Assembly: GCA_965214695.1 (NCBI GenBank)
Contig: OZ243967.1
Coordinates: 62,001-126,000, forward strand
Origin: JAPOXR01 sp965214695
GTDB lineage: Bacteria; Pseudomonadota; Alphaproteobacteria; Rhodobacterales; Rhodobacteraceae
DNA length: 64,000 nucleotides
Reading direction: 5' to 3'
Below the pieces are notes generated by a model. The model was given only the letters and a program-made list of their open reading frames with translations. It was not told the DNA's origin and ran no database searches. This document shows positions 17,303 to 26,334 of this stretch, one piece after another; the stretch's first letter is position 1, and each line of letters opens with the position of its first letter. A program made the position numbers and the translations under genes.

Positions 17303-18338
17303 CCCGTATGTGGACGCCCCCCGTGGTGCAAGCAGGATTCCGAACAACTCGGACTGCGGTCAAGGTACTGTCGTATGTCCGGCCTCTCGATGCAGCATTC
17401 ATTCGCCGCGGGCCCATATGGTGTACGTGGATTGGATCCAAATCGGTTACACGGGCTCGAAGCCCTTCGTTCGGCACTGGTTTTTCCGACCCCGTCTTCA
17501 ATGACCTTTTGCCCCTATGTTGTCTGTCGCCTGGCCGCACCGACCAGGGTTATTCGCAGATCGCGCTCTCGAGCGCCGGTTCCGCAGAGCCCAGGTATTC
17601 CTCGCCAGGCAGCCAGCTGCCCGGTAGCAATCTCGCCTCTCTTCCTCTCCAGGCAGTCACGTCGCTGCCGCCATCGCCGCCGGCGTGCGGTAGGTCTCCT
17701 CCTTGACCGACAGCGCCCAGATCATGCGCGCCATCTTGCCGGCCAGCGCCACCGCCACCAGCTTCGGCGGCTTCCCGGCGGATATCATCCTCGCCAGCCA
17801 GGGATCATTCTGCACCTCGCTCTCTCGCCGATGCCTGAGCACCGCGGTGGCGCCAAGCACCAGCAGCTGCCTGAGATCCCGCTGTCCCATCTTGGTGATC
17901 CGCCCGAACCGCTGCCTTCCGGCCGTGGCATGCTCCCGCGGTGTCAGCCCTACAGGGACGCAAAGTCACGGCCGCGGCGGAAGCTCGCCATCGGCGGGGC
18001 AAAGGCATGCACGGCCATGGCGCAGATCGGTCCGATGCCCGGGATGGTCATCAACCTTTTCATCTCCTCTCGCTCCCTGGCCCTGGTGCGGATCTCCTTC
18101 TCGAGGCCGGTGATCTGCGCGGTGAGCATGGCGACCTGATCAAACATGAGCTCGGCCATCTCGGCCACCTGCTTCGGCGGTGGCTCCTGTGCACCTTCCA
18201 TCTCCTGGCGCAGTCTCTCGACATTGGCCGTGCCCCGCGGCGCCACGAGACCGAACTCGGCCAGGTGACCCCGGAGCGAGTTGATGGTCTGCGTTCGCTG
18301 CCGCACCAGCAATGCCCGGGCGAGGCAGCATGGCATCG
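17303..18338. mobile_element. IS110-derived ~1 kb mobile unit, copy 2
   Basis: It has the same ends as copy 1 (CCCGTATGTGGAC at the left, GGCATCG at the right) and the same gene content, but is 42 bases longer, mainly through a segment near 17600-17650. It is inserted just after the antitoxin gene. Removing it leaves a target with the same CGGG core (minus strand) as at copy 1. Scattered substitutions between the copies show that the duplication is not very recent. Confidence 0.75.
17657..18336 (-). pseudogene. IS110-family transposase, N-terminally truncated and frameshifted (copy 2)
   Basis: The first frame (17950-18336) reads LLVRQRTQTINSLRGHLAEF and MTIPGIGPICAMAVHAF and stops after RRGRDFASL. 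The homology continues one frame over with MGQRDLRQLLVLGATAVL and LVAVALAGKMARMIWAL to 17657. It lacks the N-terminal DEDD domain at exactly the same point as copy 1 and has the same one-base frameshift at CCTGTAGGG. Confidence 0.8.
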
Positions 18339-18397
18339 GTCATGGCCGCGCCTTGCTGTCCCGAATTTCCGGCGGGTGGACCGGGGCGGGCGGGGGA

Positions 18398-18679
18398 TCA
18401 ACCGTAGCTGCCGTCGCCCCAGCGATTGAAGATGTCGATAGCCTCGATGGTGATCCAACCGGAAGCGATGATGCCGGCAATCGGCAGCCAGATCAGTGTG
18501 GCGGCAATCGTTGTCCACTTGACCTTGGTTTTGAGGCCGGGATCCACAGGCGCCGATGGCGGCGTTCCGGGTACGACCTTGCCATCATCGAACTGGGATC
18601 TGATCCTGAAGGGAAGCGCAACGAAGAGGCACATGAACCAGATGACCGCGTAGAGAACCAGCGCTGCACCGATCGACAT
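18398..18679 (-). CDS. DUF1467 family membrane protein
   Basis: This is a 93-residue protein with two transmembrane helices (ALVLYAVIWFMCLFVALPF at the N-terminus and IAATLIWLPIAGIIASGWI near residues 57-75) joined by a polar loop with FRIRSQFDDGKVVPGTPPSAP. This is the conserved layout of the alphaproteobacterial DUF1467 family, whose function is unknown. It is the last gene of the topA-epimerase-DUF1467 run on the minus strand and starts 3 bases after the epimerase stop. Confidence 0.85.
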   Translation of the reverse strand: MSIGAALVLYAVIWFMCLFVALPFRIRSQFDDGKVVPGTPPSAPVDPGLKTKVKWTTIAATLIWLPIAGIIASGWITIEAIDIFNRWGDGSYG

Positions 18680-18682
18680 CGC

Positions 18683-19084
18683 TTACAATTCCTCGAATTC
18701 GAACAGCGTTCCGAGGAAGTCACGGGGGTGCAGGAACAGCACCGGTTTGCCATGGGCGCCGATCTTCGGCTTGCCATCACCGAGAATTCGACCGTGCCTT
18801 CCGGCCCGCTGCGCAGCCTCGGCTATGTCGGGGGTCTCGCAGCAGATGTGGTGAATCCCGCCGGAAGGGTTGCGCTTCAGGAAATCCGCAATCGGGCTGG
18901 AATCACCAAGAGGCTCCATCAACTCGATGCGGGTATTGATGAGCTCGACAAAGGCTACGGTGACGCCGTGCTCGGGCATCGGTTGTGGCTCGGACACGGT
19001 GGCGCCGAAGGCGTTGCGGCAGGTCTCCACCGCCCGGCCGAGGTCGGGAACCGCGATCGCCACATGGTTGAGCCGATCGATCAT
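18683..19084 (-). CDS. mce: methylmalonyl-CoA epimerase
   Basis: This is a 133-residue glyoxalase/VOC-fold protein that interconverts (S)- and (R)-methylmalonyl-CoA in propionyl-CoA catabolism. The family pattern is clear: RLNHVAIAVPDLGRAVE at the start, VELINTRIELMEPLGDSS in the middle, GIHHICCE, and the C-terminal KIGAHGKPVLFLHPRDFLGT. The metal ligands H (LNHVAIAV), H (GGIHHICCE) and the final E (LFEFEEL) are present. I chose the ATG at 19084, which overlaps the topA stop by 4 bases (ATGA). The segment between ICCETPD and GRILGDG looks slightly shorter than usual. Confidence 0.9.
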   Translation of the reverse strand: MIDRLNHVAIAVPDLGRAVETCRNAFGATVSEPQPMPEHGVTVAFVELINTRIELMEPLGDSSPIADFLKRNPSGGIHHICCETPDIAEAAQRAGRHGRILGDGKPKIGAHGKPVLFLHPRDFLGTLFEFEEL

Positions 19085-21627
19085 GACCGGGCCTTCTGCT
19101 TGGCGGCAATCAGTTGCACCGCCTGCTCCAGCGAAAGCGATGCAGGGTCGGTGCCGGAGGGGATGGAGGCGTTGACGCGGTTCCACTTGATGTAGGGACC
19201 GTAGCGTCCGTCGAGGACCCGGACGGTGCCGCCCTTGCCGGGATGCTCGCCGAGCTCAGCGATCTCCCGCTGCGCAGTGCGGCCACGGGATCCCCGCTTG
19301 TTGCTCGCCAGCAATTCGATTGCCCGGTTCATTCCCAGCGTGAACAGCTCGGCCGGATCGGTAAGGGTGGCGTATTTGCTGCCATGGCGCACATACGGCC
19401 CGATCCGGTTGATCCCGACCTCGACCGCGGCGCCATCTTCCGGATGTTCGCCGACCTTGCGCGGCAGCGCCAACAGCGCCAGGGCAGTTTCAAGGGTGAT
19501 GTCCGAGTCATCGAATCCCTTGGGGATGCTGGACCGCTTCGGCTTGTCCTTTGCCCCCTTTGACTCCCCGAGTTGCAGATAGGGCCCGAACCGGCCAACC
19601 CTCGCCGTGACCGTCAGTCCGGTTTCGGGATCGACGCCGAGCTCACGCCGCGCCGGAGCATCGCCCTGCTCGACTTCGGAACCGCCATCAATCGAGCGGA
19701 CAAACTCGCATTCCGGGTAGTTCGAACAACCAAGGAATGCGCCCGACTTGCGGCTGGTGCGCAGCCGGATGCGGCCATTCCCGCAATGTGGACAAGTCCG
19801 GCCGCCGTCATCGGCCGCAGCATCGGGCATCAGCTGCGGCACCAGGATTGCGGTCAGCTGGTCAAGGACTGCGCCGATCCGCAGGTCGCTGGTATCGTCG
19901 ATTGCCGCGGTGAAATCCTGCCAGAACCGGTCCAGGACATCGAGCCGGTCCTTCCGTCCGGCCGATACATCATCGAGTTCCTGCTCAAGGCCGGCAGTGA
20001 ACTCGTAGCCGACATAGCGACCGAAATAGGTGACAAGGAAGCTGTTCAGCATCCGGCCGATCCCCTGCGGATGCAGGCTGCCTTTCTCCAGCCGGACATA
20101 GCCGCGGTCCTGGATGGTGGCCACGATCGAGGAATATGTCGATGGGCGACCGATCCCGAGTTCGACCATCTTCTTAACCAGCGAGGCCTCGGTAAACCTC
20201 GGCGGCGGCTTGGTAAAATGCTGTCTTGGTTGTGCGCTCGGGACTGCCATCCTGTCGCCCTCGGACATCACCGGCAACTCGGCATTCTTACCGTCCTGCC
20301 CCTCCGGCTCCCCGGCACCACCGTCGACATTCCCGGTCCGGGATTTTGCGCCCGCCGCCTGGCTGCTCTCCTGGTAGAGTTTCCGGTATCCATCGAATTG
20401 CATGACAGTGCCGACGGCCCTGAGGCCGGTCTTCCCATCCTCCGACAGGAGGTTGCAGGTGGTCTGCAGGATGCGCGCCGGGTTCATCTGGCTGGCCACC
20501 GTCCGTTTCCAGATCAGGTCGTAGAGTTGCCGCTGGTCGGCATCGCCGATCTTCAGCCCCGACGCATCCAGCGAAAGGTTGGTAGGGCGAATGCACTCAT
20601 GCGCTTCCTGGGCATTCTTGGCCTTGTTCCTGAAATGGCGGGGCTTTGCGGGCAGGTAGTCGGCACCGAAGCGATCGCCGATTTCCCTACGGACCGCGGC
20701 GAGTGCCTCGGGGGCCATCTCGATGCCATCGGTGCGCATGTAGGTAATCAGTCCCGCCTCGTAGAGTTTCTGCGCAGTCTGCATGGTCTTGCGAGGATTC
20801 GATCGAAGCCGCGAGCTGGCATCCTGCTGCAACGTTGCGGTTACGAACGGGGCAGGGGGGGTGCGGGTCCGGGTCGTGCTGTCCTGGCTGTCCAGGCGAA
20901 ACCGGGAATTCAGCACCCTGTCGACAGCGTCATTCGCCTCGTTTCCGGTCGCAATGTCGTGTTCGCCGAGCTTCTTGCCGTCGAGGATGGAGAGCCTGGC
21001 AAAATACGCCTCGCCCTTTTCGGTCTCGACCCTGGCAATGATGCTCCAGTACTCCCTGGCCTGAAACGCCTCGATCTCGGATTCCCGCTCGACGATCAGG
21101 CGAACGCAGACCGACTGAACCCGGCCAGCCGAGCGGGCGCCGGGCAGTTTCTTCCACAGCACCGGGGACAGGGTATAGCCGACCAGGTAGTCAAGGGCGC
21201 GCCTGGCCAGGTAGGCATCGACCAGCCGCATGTCCACGCGTCTCGGATTCTGCATGGCGTCCAGCACGGCAGACTTGGTGACGGCGTTGAAGACGACCCG
21301 CTTGGCCTCGCCCTCGATCCTGACACCGCGGCGGTTGGACAGAACCTCCTGGACATGCCAGCTGATCGCCTCGCCCTCCCGGTCCGGGTCGGTGGCAAGC
21401 ACCAGTTCAGGATCGGATTTGAGCGCATCGGCAATGGCCTTGACCCGGTCCTTTGCCTTGGCCTGGAGCATCCACTGCATGGAAAACCCGTGGTCCGGAT
21501 CCACCGATCCGTTCTTCTCCGGAAGGTCGCGGATATGGCCAAACGATGCCAGGACCCGGTAGCCAGGTCCCAAATATCGCTCAATCGTCCGGGCTTTTGC
21601 AGGTGACTCGACAATGACAACGGGCAT
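19081..21627 (-). CDS. topA: DNA topoisomerase I
   Basis: This is an 848-residue type IA topoisomerase that relaxes negative supercoils. The Toprim domain opens the protein (VVIVESPAKARTIERYLG; DPDREGEAISWH), the active-site tyrosine is in GLITYMRTDG, and a C-terminal zinc ribbon reads CPHCGNGRIRLR...GCSNYPEC. Several topoisomerase C-terminal repeats follow (GRFGPYLQLG, NRIGPYVRHG, GRYGPYIKWN). It begins the run topA-mce-DUF1467. Length and motifs are complete. Confidence 0.97.
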   Translation of the reverse strand: MPVVIVESPAKARTIERYLGPGYRVLASFGHIRDLPEKNGSVDPDHGFSMQWMLQAKAKDRVKAIADALKSDPELVLATDPDREGEAISWHVQEVLSNRRGVRIEGEAKRVVFNAVTKSAVLDAMQNPRRVDMRLVDAYLARRALDYLVGYTLSPVLWKKLPGARSAGRVQSVCVRLIVERESEIEAFQAREYWSIIARVETEKGEAYFARLSILDGKKLGEHDIATGNEANDAVDRVLNSRFRLDSQDSTTRTRTPPAPFVTATLQQDASSRLRSNPRKTMQTAQKLYEAGLITYMRTDGIEMAPEALAAVRREIGDRFGADYLPAKPRHFRNKAKNAQEAHECIRPTNLSLDASGLKIGDADQRQLYDLIWKRTVASQMNPARILQTTCNLLSEDGKTGLRAVGTVMQFDGYRKLYQESSQAAGAKSRTGNVDGGAGEPEGQDGKNAELPVMSEGDRMAVPSAQPRQHFTKPPPRFTEASLVKKMVELGIGRPSTYSSIVATIQDRGYVRLEKGSLHPQGIGRMLNSFLVTYFGRYVGYEFTAGLEQELDDVSAGRKDRLDVLDRFWQDFTAAIDDTSDLRIGAVLDQLTAILVPQLMPDAAADDGGRTCPHCGNGRIRLRTSRKSGAFLGCSNYPECEFVRSIDGGSEVEQGDAPARRELGVDPETGLTVTARVGRFGPYLQLGESKGAKDKPKRSSIPKGFDDSDITLETALALLALPRKVGEHPEDGAAVEVGINRIGPYVRHGSKYATLTDPAELFTLGMNRAIELLASNKRGSRGRTAQREIAELGEHPGKGGTVRVLDGRYGPYIKWNRVNASIPSGTDPASLSLEQAVQLIAAKQKARS

Positions 21628-21664
21628 GTGGAACGCTCACGGCAAGGAAGTAATCAGACTGAAG

Positions 21665-21699
21665 TGGTGTCAATCCGGCAGATTACAAATGGTGTCAAT
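21665..21699 (-). promoter_or_regulatory. twin ATTGACACCA repeats upstream of topA
   Basis: Read on the minus strand, ATTGACACCA occurs twice, 25 bases apart (21690-21699 and 21665-21674), just upstream of the topA start. Each contains a perfect TTGACA, so they may be -35 elements of tandem promoters or a repeated operator. No good -10 element is seen at the usual spacing, so the assignment is tentative. Confidence 0.3.
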
Positions 21700-21700
21700 G

Positions 21701-21729
21701 CCGCTGGCCGAAAGCGGAAGCGGTTTTTT
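21701..21729 (+). terminator. possible intrinsic terminator hairpin
   Basis: CCGCT at 21701-21705 can pair with AGCGG at 21719-21723, directly followed by six T (21724-21729) on the plus strand. No plus-strand gene reads into it, so its function is doubtful; the minus-strand TonB receptor gene upstream would read it in the wrong direction for a U-tract. Confidence 0.3.
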
Positions 21730-21814
21730 GTGGGAACAGCATTCCTGCATCGCCGATGGCGGCCAGGGAATGGTTGCGAGGACGCAACAACCCGTCAACC
21801 GCCGCCTTCGGGAG

Positions 21815-24349
21815 TTACCAGGTGATGCTGGTTGTCACGAACAGTGATCGTCCAAGCGAGGAATCAAGGGACGAGATGTAGTACCTGGATGATGTCGGCA
21901 GGATCGGTGGCCCCTCATCGGTCACGTTGAGTACGCCGGCGGTGAATTCGACACCTTCATTGCCGAAGGCCTTCTTCCAGTTCAGCGATATGTCGTGGCC
22001 CTTCCAGGAGGGATAGCTGTCGTCGACCTCGCCACTCCGGTAACCGGAGACGTAGTTGAAACTCCAGTCGGCACTGAGATTGTCCTTCCCGGCCCTGACG
22101 AGGTTGTGAATCCGGCTCCGGGGGGTCAGCGGATCATCCTCCTCCTTGCCGAACACGCTGCTTCGGGCCTTGTTCACGTAGAGCCAGCGGGTATCGACCG
22201 ACCAGTCGACAGACCCCGTCTTCCACCCGGTGGCAAGCCTGGCATCGACTCCGGACCTGGTCCTGTCTTCAAGATTGACCCAGGGAACCACCAGTTCAAG
22301 ACGTTCAAGACGAGTACCACTTTCCTGGCTGTTCGGCCCGCTGTTCGGCCCGCCATTCACGACGATGTCGTCCGGCAATTCGCCGCCCGACGCCCATTGG
22401 GTGATGATTGATTGTACGGTCGGGACCACGGGGCTTCCCGACTGGTCGATCCTGAACCAGTCGACGCTGAATTCGACCGATCCGATGCCGGCGGCAAAAC
22501 CCAGATTGAGGGCCCTGGTATCGTAGGGCGCAATGTTCGGATTGCCCCGTGTCCTGTAGTCAACCTCGATCACGCGTCCATTCGGCAAGTCGGCATGCGA
22601 CTGGTCTTCGACTTCGTGGGCACTCACCGCATAGATGGACGGTGCCCGCTCCCCGTCGCTCAACGAGCCTCGCAGCGTCAGATTGTCATTGACCCGGAGC
22701 CTGCTTGCAATCTCCCGTTGTCCTGCGGTTCCAACATCATTGAAATCGCTGAGTCGGGAGGCAAGGAGAACATCCCAGCGTTCGGTGACCGGTATCTCGA
22801 CTTCCGCATAGCCGGTGCGGCGGTATCGTGTGCCGTCGACGGCATTTCCGGTATACGAGCCGATGGTGCCAGCCTGATCCACGCCTCCCCGGTATTCGAA
22901 CAGGTTGACAAGGGTGCGATGCTCGACCTCGGCACCCAGCCGCCACTTCGCAACCCGGTTCGACAACCACCCGCCGGCACCGCTCAACTCCAGCCCGGCG
23001 GAACGCCGTTTCGTGGAGCCGGTCCGGTTTTCCACGACCGTGCTGTCGGCAATGGCTTGCGCAGATGCTGACGGATTGTGAAGGTCATACGCCCTGCTAT
23101 CGATCAGTTCGTGGATTTTCTCGCGGTTGATGAACGCGTTGCCGACTTCCTCGGCGTTGTAGCGGTAGTCCCGGATATAGGTGTCCAGCTCCAGCCCCGA
23201 GTCAAGCTGGATGCGCACGCCCAGCGTCAGGTCGGTCTCCTTGAGTTCCCAGTTCCAGACCCGGTTGCCATGACCGACAAACCGATGGCCGACCCGGATG
23301 AGTCCCCACCGATTGTCGCCCAGCTTTTGGTGCAGTCGCCAAAATCCGTCCGTGTTCTCATCTTGCACCCCGCTATAGGTAAGCTGAAGGAGGCCGGGTG
23401 ACGGGGCGAAGACTTCGCGGGACTTGGACCATGCATGGCGTGCCTCGACATAAACGTCCGAATTGTCGCCGAGCGGATGATTCAGGTTGAGATGGACGGC
23501 GTTGCGCTCGAAACGCTTGGTGTGCCAGGAAAGGTCGGCATAGGCAAAGCCGCACCCCTCACCGGAATAACCTGCGGGATCACGGATGCGGACATACCCC
23601 TCTCCTTCGCAGTCGCCAAGCGTTTGTGCCAAGCGACTGGCAGGGGCGGGGTGGGGCTGACCTCCGACGTAGAATGCGGTATTGCCGAGCAGCGATACGC
23701 CGGTGGTTTTGCTGTAGTCATTTGCAGCGTCCGGGTCGTAGATGGCTCGGCTGAATTCGCGGTCGGCATCGCGGATTTCGTCGTGTCGCAGCACGTCCAG
23801 CCCGATCACCATGTGCCCTTCGCCGACCGCGCCGCCCCAGGTGAGACTTGTATGGTCAGTATCGCCGCCTGCCGCCTGCGGTCGCAACGCGCCGGCCCGA
23901 AACTCGGTGCCTTCAAGATCACGTCGCAGGATGATGTTCACCGCGCCGCCAATGGCGCCCTCGCCGATCGATGCTACCCGGCTGGAGCCATAGATTTCGA
24001 TGCGCTCGATTGCCGATACCGGTAGCGATTCCAGGGTGTAGGAGAGCACGGCCGTCGGGACGGGCCGGCCATTGACAAGAAACACGGTAAAGAGGTTGCC
24101 AAGAACCCCGGGTCGGCCGATGCCGTGCATGTTGGAGCCGCCCCGCCCCACAAGAAGTTCATAGACATTGGCGATGCCGGTTCGCTGGATCTCTTCCCGG
24201 TCGATGACAAATTCGGGCCGAATCCGGTCCAGTTGCTCGGCCTCGGCGATTCCGGCAACCAGGCCGGCCAGGATTGCTGGCATCAGGACAATCAAGCGGA
24301 CCAAATTCACGATCCGATGTGGCAGGAACAATCGACGGTCCTGGCGCAT
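21815..24349 (-). CDS. TonB-dependent outer-membrane receptor
   Basis: The protein is about 844 residues. I chose the ATG at 24349 because it follows a strong ribosome-binding site (GGGGAGGA) and starts a signal peptide (RIVNLVRLIVLMPAILAGLVAGIAEA). A plug domain follows: NVYELLVGRGGSNMHG, the FLVNGRPVPTA motif, and VSAIERIEIYGSSRVASIGEGAIGG. The rest is beta-barrel with many aromatic-rich strands, ending in the C-terminal TSITW expected for outer-membrane insertion. No upstream TonB box could be fixed with certainty. The substrate is unknown; no iron or vitamin gene is adjacent. Confidence 0.9.
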   Translation of the reverse strand: MRQDRRLFLPHRIVNLVRLIVLMPAILAGLVAGIAEAEQLDRIRPEFVIDREEIQRTGIANVYELLVGRGGSNMHGIGRPGVLGNLFTVFLVNGRPVPTAVLSYTLESLPVSAIERIEIYGSSRVASIGEGAIGGAVNIILRRDLEGTEFRAGALRPQAAGGDTDHTSLTWGGAVGEGHMVIGLDVLRHDEIRDADREFSRAIYDPDAANDYSKTTGVSLLGNTAFYVGGQPHPAPASRLAQTLGDCEGEGYVRIRDPAGYSGEGCGFAYADLSWHTKRFERNAVHLNLNHPLGDNSDVYVEARHAWSKSREVFAPSPGLLQLTYSGVQDENTDGFWRLHQKLGDNRWGLIRVGHRFVGHGNRVWNWELKETDLTLGVRIQLDSGLELDTYIRDYRYNAEEVGNAFINREKIHELIDSRAYDLHNPSASAQAIADSTVVENRTGSTKRRSAGLELSGAGGWLSNRVAKWRLGAEVEHRTLVNLFEYRGGVDQAGTIGSYTGNAVDGTRYRRTGYAEVEIPVTERWDVLLASRLSDFNDVGTAGQREIASRLRVNDNLTLRGSLSDGERAPSIYAVSAHEVEDQSHADLPNGRVIEVDYRTRGNPNIAPYDTRALNLGFAAGIGSVEFSVDWFRIDQSGSPVVPTVQSIITQWASGGELPDDIVVNGGPNSGPNSQESGTRLERLELVVPWVNLEDRTRSGVDARLATGWKTGSVDWSVDTRWLYVNKARSSVFGKEEDDPLTPRSRIHNLVRAGKDNLSADWSFNYVSGYRSGEVDDSYPSWKGHDISLNWKKAFGNEGVEFTAGVLNVTDEGPPILPTSSRYYISSLDSSLGRSLFVTTSITW

Positions 24350-24739
24350 TTCCTCCCCTCGCGATCTGGTCGGCCGGACAACAATAGCCGGTTCTGGTTG
24401 GATGGCAAACATGTCGCCGCCGGTCCCGGAGCGGTGTCTCGGTCTACAGGTGTCAAGGGCGTCCATGATGTTGAATTCGGAATAACGGACGCCGATTCCC
24501 GCAAAAGCGTGTCTCAACTGCACGCCGCTCAACATGCAGGGCGTGACGCAGGACTATGCCAAGGCTACGACTTGGAACTGCAAGAGTGATTTCGTACGCA
24601 GCCTGACACGTTCAGACTGGCCTATCTTGCTAGTCGGCCCCCAAGGCGAGGCACCCTGGGGCGCGGAATTGACCCGTGGTTCGCGTGTTGCCGCAATCGC
24701 TTATATGCTATTGAGTCCTTCACAATCGGAGCCATTCGA
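24350..24739. other. intergenic region between divergent genes
   Basis: These 390 bases separate the minus-strand TonB receptor from the plus-strand protease gene and should contain both promoters. The frames that run through it show no domains. No clear operator palindrome was seen. Confidence 0.45.
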
Positions 24740-26182
24740 ATGCTGAAGTGCCTCTTTTCGTCCCTCATCGTTTGGTTGACTATATTCGCAGGGCCGGGTC
24801 AAACCCGTGAGTACGACCTCCTCTGGAAAGAATTTGACGCCCGTCCTCTGACGCAGGATGAGAAACGCCTTCTTCAGCTAGGTCTCGCATTCGAGGGACT
24901 TTACCATGGGCTTCTTGATGGCAAGTGGGGACGCATCAGCCAGCGGGCACTCGAACGGTATTCAAAACGGGAAACTGACAGCACGGCTGCAAATGTCCAC
25001 ATGGCCACTTTGATGTTCGGGCTTGTGGAGTTAGTCGAACAGGATGGCTGGGATTTTCTTCATCTGAATGACCTGAACGTTTCGTTTCTTTTCCCTTTGG
25101 AGACTGCGATTGAGGGCAAGCCGTCGGGCACATTCGCCACCAGACAACACACCAATAGTTCCTTGGCATTCTCCATGGGGATGGCGGACCTAGATGAAAC
25201 CAGGGACTTCCACGAGTACGTGATTTCCTTGAATGACTCGGGCAGCAAACCCTACACCGTTCGCAAGCCAGGTCTTGCGGTAACTTCCTCAACATCTCGT
25301 GATGGCTCGACCTTCTACATGCGCTCGGATTATACCCGCGGGTCGTGGACCACGATCATCCTTGGCGCCGATGCGGAGGACGGAAATCTGCTCAATGCCG
25401 TGGCTGGCAGCATTACGGTCGGTAGTCCGCCATCAATGGAATTGCCCGAAGGCGGCCTGCTCAAACAGGTCGTTGAACTCGCCGTCGCAATGGCGGCCGA
25501 GGAGAATGACGACGCAGTGCCAGGCGGTGGTGATGCTAGAGCCCGAATTTCTCAGGATGATGAAGCATCGCGTGGCGGCACGGGTTCGGCGTTTGTCGTT
25601 TCTGACAATGGTCACCTGCTCACAAATGCTCATGTGATCGAAGGCTGCAAGTTCATAACGGTCAATGGCCTGAAGGCCACGGTGCTTGAAGCATCGACCC
25701 TTTTCGACCTGGCGTTGATTCAGTCCCTTCAACTTTCCGGCAGACAATCTGCTACCTTCGCACAGCAACCCGCATCATTGAACCTCGATATTATCGTCGC
25801 CGGTTATCCACTTGGCGGAATTCTGGGCGGACTCAACATCACGCGAGGCACAGTGTCGGGACTAAAGGGGCTGGAGGGCTCAGAGTTCACAATGCAGATC
25901 AGCGCGCCGGTTCAGCCAGGCAATTCGGGCGGCCCGGTGCTGGCCGCGGATGGTTCGGTTGTCGGGGTCGTAGTCGGAAAACTGAATGCTGTTGCTGTGG
26001 CCGATTTGACGGGTGACATACCGCAGAACGTGAACTTTGCGGTTCGTGGTGAGCTAGCAAAGCTGTTTCTCTTCCAGAATGGAGTTACGCCGAAAATCGC
26101 TGGCACCAGGTTCACTCTCGATCCGGTCGAATTGGGCAGGCGCGCGCAGAGATTTACATATCTCATTGAGTGCATTCGCTGA
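24740..26182 (+). CDS. secreted trypsin-like serine protease (S1C / DegP-type catalytic domain)
   Basis: The 480-residue protein has an N-terminal signal peptide (MLKCLFSSLIVWLTIFAG) and then a peptidoglycan-binding-like segment (GLYHGLLDGKWGRISQRALERY, split here by type: GLAFEGLYHG and KWGRISQRAL). The protease domain occupies residues ~290-450 with a full catalytic triad: H in LLTNAHVIEGC, D in FDLALIQS and S in QPGNSGGPV. No PDZ domain follows, unlike DegP. It probably acts in the periplasm or cell envelope. It is monocistronic, transcribed away from the TonB receptor gene. Confidence 0.88.
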   Translation: MLKCLFSSLIVWLTIFAGPGQTREYDLLWKEFDARPLTQDEKRLLQLGLAFEGLYHGLLDGKWGRISQRALERYSKRETDSTAANVHMATLMFGLVELVEQDGWDFLHLNDLNVSFLFPLETAIEGKPSGTFATRQHTNSSLAFSMGMADLDETRDFHEYVISLNDSGSKPYTVRKPGLAVTSSTSRDGSTFYMRSDYTRGSWTTIILGADAEDGNLLNAVAGSITVGSPPSMELPEGGLLKQVVELAVAMAAEENDDAVPGGGDARARISQDDEASRGGTGSAFVVSDNGHLLTNAHVIEGCKFITVNGLKATVLEASTLFDLALIQSLQLSGRQSATFAQQPASLNLDIIVAGYPLGGILGGLNITRGTVSGLKGLEGSEFTMQISAPVQPGNSGGPVLAADGSVVGVVVGKLNAVAVADLTGDIPQNVNFAVRGELAKLFLFQNGVTPKIAGTRFTLDPVELGRRAQRFTYLIECIR

Positions 26183-26334
26183 GCCTGTCATTGTTCCAGC
26201 AGTGTTAAGTTCCGACGTGCAGGTGGGCCAACAGATTGCTGCGGAAATTCAATGCACAGTTGTGAACTGGTGCCCGCCAGAAATCCCCACTTTGGGGGAC
26301 AGGCGGCCTCCGGCAATGCCGGGCGCTGCCACGG

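Noticed and set aside
19573..21606. 677-codon open frame antisense to topA
   Set aside because: It is a long frame created by high GC content opposite a fully conserved topA; it has no domain pattern of its own.
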